64,000 nt of DNA from Isoetes taiwanensis (taxonomy: Eukaryota > Streptophyta > Lycopodiopsida > Isoetales > Isoetaceae). The stretch spans positions 6,157,470 to 6,221,469 of the forward strand of contig JAJEKV010000045.1 in assembly GCA_021234155.1 (NCBI GenBank), read 5' to 3'. Positions 1-10,745 of this stretch are shown here, piece after piece. The stretch's first letter is position 1. Every line of letters begins with the position of its first letter. The notes under the pieces are model-generated. The model saw nothing but the letters and a program-made list of their open reading frames with translations, was not told the DNA's origin and searched no databases. Position numbers and translations under genes: made by a program.

Positions 1-474
1 GTTTTTGCATAGGCTAATGACACAGACCACTCTCCGAATCCATGTGGTAGAACCAACAATAATGTTGGTAGCATTCCAAAGGGATTGGCTATTGAGAAAG
101 AAATTTGCTTGTTTAATGGGCAGGTCATACTACGAATTTAGACATTACGAAACAAAGAGTTGTTGACAACTGAGATGACTATCATTAATAGATCCACTTG
201 TTTTATGAATGGTTTGCCCAGAAAAAACTGGTAAAAAGCTCAATTTCATTAAAATGGGACTCATCCATTAATTTGGGAAAACAAACACTCCTACATATCA
301 CATTAACATATCTGTCAATTTCATCAACAAGAAGGTATATAGTACATGTGAAGTAACATGATAACTAACATTGCATTAGTGTGCAAGAGCCTACAATGAT
401 TACACATTTTACTTAACTTGATAACATGAAGCTATTCATTACACATGAGAAGTAAAATATGATTGTTTGATATC
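1..474. other. AT-rich sequence, no gene seen
   Basis: I see no coding signal or repeat structure here. It lies just downstream (on the minus strand) of the transposase fragment ending at 475 and may be that gene's 3' flank. Confidence 0.4.
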
Positions 475-1374
475 TTATGATGTGCCATGCATGTTCAAGT
501 TGCATAGAGCCTTCTGCATCTCTTTCTTAGGTATCTTATGTGTAATCGAATTTATATCCCTTTTGTTTGAAATGTTATGATCGTGTGGGTTTGGATAAGA
601 CCATATCACACAATCTACTAGCTCCCTTCTCGGTGCATCAGAGGGATTCATGCGCCATCGCTTGTTACAACAATCCTTATACAGTTCCTTACCATCTAAA
701 CTTTTCTTCTTGCTCACTGGTACCCAGTACTGAATCATGAACCATAGGCGTTCATCGCTATCCACATTAGTACATGGGTCAGTTAGTGCGTGTCCTAGCC
801 AAACTGGGTAGATGTCTTGGTCAGGCCTAACAAGCACAAAGCAACCCTTGTGTATATCATCAAAAGATGTCCACTCTGGTAGACCATGTCATCTTGATCG
901 TGCACTTTTATGTCCAACATACTAATTTTCATGGGGTCTAAGGAATCTCTCCACCTACTCGATGGTAGAAAACCATCTGTCAAAATAGAAACCTCACTTG
1001 AAGTCTTTGTGAGTTTACTAGCTATATTCTCCCAATATGAAACCAAGGTATGGAATGACCTTCTTTTCATTTCAGACATGTTATCTCACTCTTCATATGT
1101 TTCCAATGCGCAATATATGATTGTATACCTTTTTGGAATTGCATGGCATCTTTCAGTGACTCAAATGGTGCCATAGGCTTTGGTTGACCTGGAGGAAGAA
1201 TAGGTCGGCCTTATTCATCCTTCTTCCACATTTCTATATTATGAGTTGGTTCTCATGACATATCTGACGGTCGAAATTTATATTGCATGATTGGAATGCC
1301 ATCCCTCATAGAAAACTTGAATTGTAGTGGTTTAGAAAGCCCAATAAGTGTTTATTTACCATCAATCATGTAGT
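475..1374 (-). pseudogene. 3' half of a DUF7869-type transposase-like gene
   Basis: Minus-strand reading from 1374 downward shows plant transposon protein motifs, including LSKPLQFKF and PMAPFESLKDAM. After a frame change near 800-840 the C-terminal part reads VRPDQDIYPVWLGHAL and ends at a stop at 475. Several in-frame stops interrupt it. I recognise this as the C-terminal part of the widespread plant protein family carrying the DUF7869 transposase-like domain. The matching N-terminal half lies at 9759-10745. The two halves meet at the insertion point of the gypsy element: the reading from the right half continues in register at 1374 once one copy of the short target duplication is removed. 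It is a dead gene. Family assignment rests on remembered motifs, not a search. Confidence 0.65.
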
Positions 1375-1674
1375 TGTTAAGGGTCTATCCCGTCTCACCC
1401 CCTTAATCATATGCTCTCATACATAATTCACAGTTAAATTATGAGATGACAATTGCAGACAGCAACGCTTACCAGATTATTTATACATCCATATAATTCA
1501 TCCAGTTCTGGTTCATACAAATCCTCTATGGCATTGAATTCAATACCCTGGTACATAAAGATTAGATTATGAACTTTGTAATGCAGGATTGACACAAATG
1601 AATCACGAAATGGAGAGTTTATGTTGATCTTGTGCTGGTCAATAACTGAACCATTTACCCTGGATAAAACTTAT
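1375..1674 (-). repeat. Gypsy 3' LTR, outer segment
   Basis: This matches 8730-9030 of the right LTR almost base for base from TGTTAAGGGTC to TAAAACTTAT. The match stops where the CACTA element begins and resumes at 4316. Confidence 0.9.
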
Positions 1675-4315
1675 CACTAGAGTTGTCCACTGGACCATCT
1701 GCGGTCCATGGACTAAAATTGGTCCATCGTACCTCTGCCACTTAAACCCATATATCTAGAGATGAACTTCTCCATCTACCACCACCTTTTGAATCTTCAC
1801 TTGATTCTTTATGATCTACAAGAATTTCATGACCAATGGATTCACCCATATCTTGTGGTGATTGTCCAAACCTCATACAATTTAGCAGTTTTCGTACTAG
1901 TCCATAACTGCATTCTTCATGTTTTCTAGCACAAAGGGGTCCAAACCTTGCCAAAATCAAAAGCAAATGATTTTTTATGGTAAAATATATTAATTTGCAT
2001 GTTCCCAAGTTTTTTCACCATTATATGACATTAGATGAAGTCGCCATACCCAATATTGCTCAAAAGGGTTGTTTGAGGGTATGAATTATTTCTCTCTTAC
2101 TATTACAAGTTTTGGCCTAATTCTTGTGGCCATAAGTTGTTGACTCTAAGAGCTATAGTTCGATATTTTTTTGAAGCATTCATAAGTTATAATGATTTCA
2201 ATATTGACTAAAGAATCTCTTATATAGAATCCAGGACAAAAATAAATCTAAAATGATTTAATAAAACTCGTATATCGTCTTTAGAAGGGTAACTAAAGAT
2301 GCCTCTATGCACTACACTTATATCTACGTAGAATATAATTTTATCAACCAATATCTAGTAGCTAATCATCCATTCTCTACATTTGGTTGTGTTTGTGACT
2401 ACACGGTATTGGAGTTTAAGTATGCTAATTATACACATACGTTCATCTTTTAGGAAATGCTATATTTTTAATGAATGTAAGCCTTCATTACAACATAGAT
2501 CTCAAATTTCATGTCAAAATGACATAGTACTTGCAACATTTAAATAAAAATATCCATGGACCATTAATGGTCAATACTTAGACTTGTCAAAATTTGAATT
2601 GCTTAATCAAAATAACACTCTTTTTCAACTCACATATGATAACACATGTGCATAGAGGTTCTTGATGTCATATATTGCAAAAAACACAAAGAAATTTACT
2701 TCTCTCTTGCTATCATAAACTTACTACTATGTTTGCTGCCAGACGTATTGTAGGTTAAGTATGATAATAATGCATGTAGATCATCTTTCATGATATGAGC
2801 TATATTTTTTTATGGATGCAAGCTTTCCTTGGTAATATAGATCTCTAGTTTCATGTTAAAATAATTCGCTATATGCAAGAGTTGAATACAAATGGCCGTT
2901 GACTATTTATGGTCCATAATTAAACAAATTGCTATCTAATATCATCTCTCTAGCTATTATAAATAACTATATTTATTATTCATTTGTCATCTATACAATG
3001 ATAATGATGAATTCTTATCTTCTATAGCATAAGGGATGAGTAGAAATCCTCATAGATTCAATTTGCTTATGCCTCAAGATTACACCTAATGAGGCAATTC
3101 CATAACCAACTAATCTTATCAATTAGAGTACTATGCATATATCTTATGTTCTGAAATTGAGATCAATATGGATTAAGATGGTGACACTCTTGGTTTTATA
3201 ATGGGCCTAAGCCATTTGGACCAGTAATGGTCGCGGACATAGCAGATTATCTTTATTTTTTTACAATAATAGCATTTAATTGTATTCCTTCTTTCTTATT
3301 GCATTGGTATTGCAACTTGTTATGTTTTAAGAATATAACTTTTGAAGGTCATAACTCCAACCATAAGCTTCAAAATTCATGAAAGACGTAATTTAGCAAA
3401 TAATTTGAAGTTGAGGTTAAAATGTTTAATCCAAACAACAAAATATGTGTATTACATATTTTTAATGAATAGAGTAACTCATGAACTACTCATTTCCAAA
3501 AATTCACATTGCAAGTAATTAACAGTAGGAAGTTCTTGAATTTTAAACAAACTGTGGACCAATAATGGTCTCAGGATAGAAATCTTTCTTGATTTTTTTA
3601 GAACAAGTGCTATGCTCGTTTTGTGTGCTTTTTTTTGCATTTGTCTCATATTGTTATAAGCTTTCAAATTATAATTTTTTGAAGGACAAACTTGAATCAT
3701 TCTTCTTTTTCTTCTTCAATATAGTCATAAATTATTAGTCGATCGTATTAAAAATTGTATGAAAAAACCAAAACATAGAAATCAAGACAAATAAGCATTT
3801 TTCTAGGATGAAACAACTTGTTTACTACGTATATTCCAAATTCCAAGCTAAAATTTGTTTATTGGAAAAAGTTAGAGATTTGATTCGAGAACAGCCTTCT
3901 GGGAACCATTATTGGTCCATAGAAGACAGAAAACAGTTTTGACCCTGTCATGTTCGAAGAACTCTATCTTCCTTCTCATACCTCGGAATGAGGTGCAGGT
4001 TTTTGTATTGTATTCTCTGACTTGCATAGAAAAATAAGAAAATACTGAAAAAATTCAAAAAAATCGTTTTATTAAGACAGTTTTACCTTATGTAAACATA
4101 AGGCAGTTTTGGCATGACCCCCTTGGATTCACATAAGCATAACTTCCAAGAATGAAGGTAGATAGATTTTTAGATATCTTTTATATGGAATATAGCTACC
4201 ATATATGAATTTCTAGGAAGGATTTTGTTGAATTTTGAGCCATTGATTTTATATGAATTTTAAAATTGAGCGATTGCAAATGCACCATTTTTGGTCCATT
4301 GCGACAACTCTAGTG
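1675..4315. mobile_element. Non-autonomous CACTA (En/Spm) DNA transposon in the LTR
   Basis: The 2,641-bp segment is absent from the otherwise collinear right LTR. Its ends are a perfect 13-bp inverted repeat, CACTAGAGTTGTC at 1675-1687 and GACAACTCTAGTG at 4303-4315, the diagnostic CACTA/TAGTG termini. A palindromic motif close to GGACCANTAATGGTC recurs in both orientations inside, near 1692, 2558, 2893, 3215, 3553, 3902 and 4293, as expected of subterminal transposase-binding repeats. No transposase-length frame is present; an 88-codon minus-strand frame at 1742-2008 is of unknown meaning. The expected 3-bp target duplication is not visible, and the empty site has two extra bases (AG) at the junction, so a small deletion accompanied or followed insertion. 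Confidence 0.88.
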
Positions 4316-5041
4316 AAGCGATTGCTTAATTTGAATTCACGCAAAACCTCAAGAATAGACATGGCGACTTCCCGGAAGATGCTCGTGCGCGAGAACAAGG
4401 CCGGAAAACCGGGCGAATTTAATCTTTGCATGATGCCAAATGATCCATGTATGGAAAAATTGTCGACCACTTTATGAAATCGCCAAAACGGTTTCTTTAT
4501 GCGAATTCAACGGATGAATGGAAATCTGATTTTACCGTAAGCTTTACGGGAGGAACCGCTTTGGGTCGAAATGATCTGCACGCTTGCCGACGATTTTACC
4601 GAAGGAACTGCCGGCCGAAATTCTGGTTCCGATCTTTGATGGATGGCGAAGAGCCTCGAAGAAGGGTCTTTGGACGGTTCTCCACCGGCTTCGCTCCCCA
4701 AAACAATCCGGCCCTCTTACTTTTCCTTTGCATCCCGTTTATGAAGGGGCCTGTGTCACGCCTTCTCATCTCACATTAAAAAGAAATTTTTAATTTTAGA
4801 ATTATATTTAATTTAAGGTATCTTTTCATTTCAAGGGTATATTAACATTTTCAAATGTATGTTTTCCAAAACCATGTCCATATTCTTAACTTGCCACAAC
4901 ATACATTTATTTCTGCTTGGAGCAGTTTATTTAGCACCTCGTCGGGTGCGTTTGCCGGTGCGCTTGAAATGATTGTCATAAGGACCATCGCTGTTGTCGT
5001 CTTCTAATTCCTCATGGGGCAAATCCTCCCTATTGTCAACA
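4316..5041 (-). repeat. Gypsy 3' LTR, inner segment
   Basis: This continues the LTR after the CACTA element and matches 9031-9758. It ends TTGTCAACA at 5041 next to the polypurine tract. Its last 115 bases on the plus strand encode (minus strand) the C-terminus of the additional reading frame at 4927. Confidence 0.88.
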
Positions 5042-6891
5042 TTATCCCCCGTTTTTGTGTAGAGCGTATGCTCCACACACACTTGACGGTCCTCTTGGTG
5101 CTTGCTTGAAGTTGGCACATTGACAGGTTGGAAATGCTGATCTCGATAATGCTTATTAAAGATAGCTATATTCTGTTTTCGTCGTCCAGCCATGGACAAA
5201 GTTGTGTCGTAATATGCTTTGGAGGCATCAATCAAGAACCCTGTGGATGTCATATCTTCGAAGACTTGAATGTACCGGGCTGGTAGATGGCTGAGCTTGA
5301 GGAATATTGCGGTATCCATAAAAGTCCCATGACAACTTTTATTTGGATTGATATGACTAAGCTTCTCTTTGGATGCTGCAGAGGGACTTAGAATAAGAAC
5401 GAGAAATTTGCAAAATTTAGCTTGTTCATAAATCATTTTTTCTGGACTATTCTGGGCATGAGTAATAAAACTCTCCAGGTGTCGAATAGTATCTTCGAAG
5501 TATCCCGTTGGTCCCTTTATAATTGCCCGGTTTGGAACTTGCTTTTGAATTGACTCCTTCCATGGCATTCGACGTGCAAACCTGGGATCAAAATTAGGAT
5601 CGTCTTGAATAATTGATGGTGCATTGGAGAAGTTTACTTGTATGTCACTTGTTTGGAGCAAGGATTTTCTCCAGGTGTCATCATCAACCTGTTTAAGGGG
5701 AGGCATATCCAAAAATAATTCATTGTTAGGGTCATTTTTATATAAAGAGTCCATTTTCTGAAGGAAATTCAGAGGCAAATTTTGCTTGAGTGCCTCCCAC
5801 TTTCATCATCATTGGTGACCGCCAATCTATATTATTAATACGGACAACATTGTCGCTTTATTATTGGTAAGTATGATGTCATAATGCAGAGCTACAATGG
5901 AAGCAAATCTCGCCCAAATTCTAAACTCATTGTGGCGCTTGACGGTGATTTCCATTGCTTGTAAGAGCAATGCTTGTGCCTCTTTAACATGTTGACGGAA
6001 ATTTAGTTTAGCCAATTCTTGATCAAACTTGTCCATGTGTACATGATCACCTGTTGCCTCAAAAACAAACTTGGGTTTAACATCACTGATGGCATCTTTA
6101 GTAGTGCTTCCCATGGCGACTTGAGAATGAGCCAAGTAAGCTATAATATAGCTTGTTACATCAACAGCCCATGTTTTACATAGAGTGGCGGTGCAAACAA
6201 AAATGTCATCACGACATATGGCAGCAACCAGATGCAGGCGCTGTACATAAGTGAAATTCTTCCATATGGCTGAATATTGCTCCACAGGAATAGGTACAGT
6301 GGGATCTATACTTTGAGTCAGTAGATGTAGCTTTAAACTGCTCAAGTCATATTGGTATCTATTTTCAAAAGTTGTTAGTGTAGGTAGAAGCCGTTGGCAA
6401 TTACCAAATCCGTGGTGAATTTGGTCAATCACGGACTGGCTGTGAGTCAACTAACTCTTTAACACTTGGTGGGACTGTTTCATACTCTGCAGTTGCTGCT
6501 GTCTTTTAAGTTTGAGAGTGTCCAATTTCGTCTGGAATAAACTTTTGATAGCTATAATGTTAGTTGGGTTGTTGGCTAAGAGTTCTGCATGGGCATGCTC
6601 CATTTCCTGCATTTTCTTAGTGACCTCAACACAATCTTGAATTTTTAGCTTAAGAGCATCTTCGAGACCTTGTTTCTCTTGTTGAAGTCCGCTGATTTGT
6701 TGTACTTTAGTTTTAACATCCACTAGAATGGTTTGATAACAATGTTGAGTGTCAGCCAATAAACCTGGCATGAATGCAAATGGATGCGTAGGGACCCGAA
6801 TAGTCATTATTGGCTCTTCAAGGGGCCCTTGAGGTGCTAGTTCTTTAATGTCACTATGAGTCTCCCGTAAATTTAACAAATGATGCATCAT
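4927..6891 (-). pseudogene. Additional reading frame 3' of gypsy integrase, unknown function
   Basis: About 640 codons of one reading frame lie between integrase and the 3' LTR, on the element's coding strand. The first block (6891-6451) has a heptad-like coiled-coil stretch around residues 55-145, rich in Q, E, K and L. An in-frame TAG at 6451-6453 separates it from 6450-5827, a mixed alpha-helical-looking segment. A short stop-rich patch (5826-5779) separates that from 5778-4927, which ends in an acidic then basic tail (EELEDDNSDG, then KRTGKRTRRGAK) read out of the LTR itself. I recognise no domain. Some plant gypsy lineages carry extra frames (gag-like or env-like position), so position suggests an accessory element protein. 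Without a search I cannot name it. It is broken now. Confidence 0.55.
5042..5054 (-). other. Polypurine tract of the gypsy element
   Basis: The minus strand reads AAACGGGGGATAA immediately before the 3' LTR start TGTTGAC. This is the expected place and composition for the plus-strand priming site. Confidence 0.7.
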
Positions 6892-7319
6892 TAGTTGTAG
6901 ATGGATGGCATAAGGAAATTCACATGCATTATTTCTTTTAATATTTACAATTGCCTATGTAATTGCTCACGTAAAAGTGTTGCCCAAGGTCTTTGGAATT
7001 CCTTGTGTAGCCATTATCACATAAGCTAACCATTTCGACTATAACCATGTTGATTAATTGGCATGAGTCTTTTCTTTAAGTGAAGGAAAATGGCTCTAAA
7101 TGTTGAATTTACTTTATCAAAATTAAAGCATTTTTTCTTTCTTTGTAATGCCATAAGTCCCTAGGTCAATATTGTCATACCGGGTGCTTTCGGTTAGTGT
7201 TAGGAAGTTTCAAGGTTTGCATGGCTAGTTCCCTTTGAACTTTAATGTGGCCTGTTTGGCGAGTGTAACTTTTCCTGGTTATCAATTCATAATTGTTTAT
7301 GTATTCGTTTATCCACTCC

Positions 7320-8729
7320 TCATTTATTTGTTAAATTGGTCAAGTTGATGTTTGGATATATAATTTGATATGGTTGATTTTGTTGCATCCTGTCAACCAT
7401 TTGTATGCAATATACTTGAACAGTGGTGGTTTGGCGTATTGTTTGCTTCCATTGACGGTGTTCTCGATGGAAGTTTATGCGTTTTTGCTCTTGTAAGAGT
7501 TTGTTGGATATGTAACGATGACGTTTCGAGTTCTTTGGTCTACCAAAACAGAGTAGTGTTTTATTGTATGGCCAAAACCAATCTGATACATAGCATCCAT
7601 AAAGGATTAGATGCGGAAATACCCTCAATCGAGGATTCCACCAATGTTTAATTCGTGGACCTGGTAATGGTACCATGATCAACTGTAAGAGTGCTCCTTG
7701 GACTTTTGCTTTACTTAGTCTAACTAAAAATTTTGAGTTGCTCGTGGTCTCTGGCCATTCCCACATATAAATTGATATTTTATATCGCTGAAGGAATCGA
7801 TTGTCATTGGAAGGTCGGAAACTTCGTTGAATGGCATTGACATGTACCAATTCCTTAGTTTTATGTAACTTTAAACGACATCCATTCACTAAGGTGGGTA
7901 GTAATGTACCTTGGAGATCTTTTAATTGTACTGATCCATTTTCATACAATTTATGGATTTGGAATGGACCAAGCCATCTACATTTCAATTTCCCTGGGTG
8001 TTGTTTAAATGTTTAAATCGGGAATCATATAAAAGAACCTTGGCACCATCATGAAAGTCTTGGAACTTTTGTTTACGGTCTATCCATGCCTTCCTTCTGT
8101 CTTTAGGTACTTGTTGTGCCCATATAGATTGTTGGCGCTTTTCATCCAGAGCTTCTAATTGTATTAATCTGTGTTGTAAAGAAGGAAGATCTGTCATTCG
8201 ATGATGAATAGCAATACGCAAGCTTGGTATTACAAACTCGAATGGTAAGACAGCCTCTATCCCATAAGTTAATTGGAATGGAGTATGTCCTGTGATGGTC
8301 TTATAACTAGTTCTGTATGCCCAAAGCACTGCTGGTAATCGTTGTTCCCAGTCATTTCTTGTGGATTCACAAATTTTCTTCAAGATTGTGACTAGAGTCT
8401 TGTTAGTAGATTCAGCCTGCCCATTAGCTCGAGGATAATAGGGTGTGGATTTACGATGAACAATCAAGAAATCTTTTGTAAGTATTTCTATTGTGGAATT
8501 GATGAAATGAACTCCTCTATCACTTACAAGTTTAATGGGACAACCAAATCTGGTGATGACCTGTTGGTACAAAACTTTTGCACACTTTTAGCTGTATTAT
8601 CTTTTAGGGCTCTCGCCTCTGCCCATTTTTGTATGGTAATCAATTAGAACCAATATATACTGGGCTTTAGTTCGCACTACTGGAGGGTTTACTGGCCCGA
8701 CAAAGTCCATGCCCCACGGGACCAAAATA
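7320..8729 (-). pseudogene. Ty3/gypsy integrase, C-terminal two thirds
   Basis: On the minus strand the integrase core begins directly at the LTR edge with VPWGMDFVGP and IDYHTK, which includes the first catalytic aspartate. It continues with ITRFGCPIKLVSDRGVHF (second Asp) and PYYPRANGQAESTNK (catalytic Glu). The C-terminal part reads LYDSRFK and then CRWLGPFQIHKLYENGSVQL, the usual GPF/Y-type end. Frame breaks: an inserted base near 8622-8630, a compensating one near 8575-8585, and a tandem 8-bp duplication (ATTTAAAC twice, near 8003-8018) that shifts the frame before the GPF/Y part. The zinc-binding N-terminus and everything upstream are absent. The tail after about 7850 has no recognisable domain, and 6892-7319 is non-coding. 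Confidence 0.85.
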
Positions 8730-9758
8730 TGTTAAGGGTCTATCCCGTCTCACCCCCTTAATCATATGCTCTCATACATAATTCACAGTTAAAGTTATGA
8801 GATAACAATTGCAGACAGCAACGCTTACCAGATTATTTATACATCCATATAATTCATCCAGTTCTGGTTCATACAAATCCTCTATGGCATTGAATTCAAT
8901 ATCCTGGTACATAAAGATTAGATTATGAACTTTGTAATGCAGGATTGACACAAATGAATCACGAAATGGAGAGTTTATGTTGATCTTGTGCTGGTCAATA
9001 ACTGAACCATTTACCCTGGATAAAACTTATAGAAGCAGTGCTTAATTTGAATTCACACAAACCTCAAGAATAGACATGGCGACTTCTCAGAAGATGCTCT
9101 GTGCAGAACAAGACGGAAAACTGGCGAATTTAATGCTGCATGATGCCAAATGATCCATGTATGGAAAAACTGTCAGCCACTGTATGAAATCGGCCAAGAA
9201 CAGATTCTTTATGCGAATTCAACAGATGAATGGAAATCTGATTTACCGTAAGCTTTACAGGAGGAACTGCTTTAGGTCGAAATGATCTGCTACTGCCAAA
9301 ACGAATTTGCCAGAGGAACTGCTGGCCGAAATTCCTGCTCTGATCTTTGATGGACGAAACTGGAAGGACTCAGAAGATGGTGCTGGACGGTTCTCCACTG
9401 GCTTCGCTCCTCCAAACAATCCGGCCCTCTTCTGTTTCCTTAGAATCCGTTTTATGAAGGGGCGCACAGGTCACGACCCTTCTCATCTCATATTAAAAAG
9501 AAATATTTAATTTTAGAATTATATTTAATTTAAGGTATCTTTTCATTTCAAAGGTATATTAACATTTTCAAATGTATGTTTTCCAAAACCATGTCCATAT
9601 TCTTAACTTGCCACAACATACATTTATTTCTGCTTGGAGCAGTTTATTTAGCACCTCGTCGGGTGCGTTTGCCGGTGCGCTTGAAATGATTGTCATAAGG
9701 ACCATCGCTGTTGTCGTCTTTTAATTCCTCATGGGGCAAATCCTCCCTATTGTCAACA
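8730..9758 (-). repeat. Gypsy 5' LTR (uninterrupted copy)
   Basis: Full LTR of 1,029 bp, TGTTAAGGG to TTGTCAACA. Compared with the left copy it has lost many single bases and CG pairs between 9040 and 9480. It serves as the empty-site reference that exposes the CACTA insertion in the left LTR. Confidence 0.88.
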
Positions 9759-10745
9759 GTAGCCTTCCACAAAACCTTTCCAATCAGGTACTTCATTTAT
9801 TAAAAATACAACTGGTGAAGGCGATATAGTATTCTCAAATATGTCCATCAATTCTAGCAAGGCCGTGACTGATTCCCTCCTCAATTGACTTGAAAGCCTG
9901 CCAAAGAATGCATCAATGTGATCATGTGCATGTCCGACCATCATGAAGCCCACCCTTCACATAATTGAAACACACCCATTTTAGATATGAACAAGATTGA
10001 AATATGCATCTATTCTTGTTCTCCTTGAAGCAATTGTGTAGTTGGAGGTACAACTCCGGTGGTAACTTCTTTGGCTGCAGTAGTTGGGCTATCCATGCCT
10101 TCTCTGTGGCATGTGAAGATCTAGAAGCAATCTCTTGCTTGTGAGCCTCAAATGCATCTTCGCCCAGCAAAGCGACACGCAAGTCACTTGACAAAGATTT
10201 ATCTTTGATGGAAGTGCTATCTATCAATTCCACGTTCAATATTCCTTAGGCATTTGAAGATAGAGCCAACATGGAAGTTAGGGCTATCTTCTTAAAGCTC
10301 CAATGTAAAATAATCATATATTCCAGCAACCATGACCATGAGTTAACATCCCTGCTAATGACATCTTCAACTGATGTGCATTCCCGCAACTTTTGGGCAT
10401 TGAATCTAGTCTATAAAGAAATGTTTTATGCTGGTCCATCTTGTCGTGTATGATGATTGCATAGATACTTGTCAGGCTGTATGGACGAAAAGGTACGCCA
10501 CTGCCAATACAAAGACCTACATGACTTCTGCTCATTATGATGGTCTGCTGACTGTTGTCTTATGCGTATTCACTGGCTTTCTATAATTGTAGATGTTAGT
10601 GCATCTCGTAACTCAATACAAACATTGCATTTAGAGAATGGCATGCTCTCTGCCACTACAAAATCACTGAAATGCTTTGACCATAGTCTATTAAAGCAAC
10701 TTTGAGAAAGAGGACGACCTCCTATACTCTCGTATGGGATTCACT
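9759..10745 (-). pseudogene. 5' half of the DUF7869-type transposase-like gene
   Basis: The minus strand from about 10,740 downward reads FSKCNVCIELRDAL, then KMDQHKTFLYRLD, AHQLKMSLAGMLTHGHG, LQLHNCFKENKNR and VGHAHDHIDAFFGRLS, and ends EVPDWKGFVEGY at the gypsy junction. These follow the order of the conserved blocks I know from DUF7869 proteins in plants; the family pattern VGHTHEDID is visible in altered form. At least three frame changes (about 10,310, 10,240 and 9,950) and several stops interrupt it. It continues at 1374 downward as the other half. The first exons are not identifiable upstream of 10,745. Confidence 0.65.

Larger units (their letters stand above)
1375..9758 (-). mobile_element. 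Ty3/gypsy LTR retrotransposon, internally deleted
   Basis: Two roughly 1,030-bp LTRs begin TGTTAAGGG and end TTGTCAACA on the plus strand, giving the usual TG..CA ends. The left LTR is 1375-5041 and contains a nested DNA transposon; the right LTR is 8730-9758. The outer flanks are GTAGT on the left and GTAGC on the right, a 5-bp target duplication with one change. On the minus strand a purine tract with five Gs abuts the 3' LTR at 5042-5054. The interior holds integrase (7320-8729) and a further reading frame (4927-6891); primer site, gag, protease, reverse transcriptase and RNase H are missing. The LTRs differ at many sites and the right one has lost many CpGs and single bases, so the insertion is old. 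Confidence 0.85.

Noticed and set aside
1742-2008. CACTA transposase remnant
   Set aside because: The 88-codon frame has none of the conserved TNP2-like blocks I know, so I did not call it transposase.
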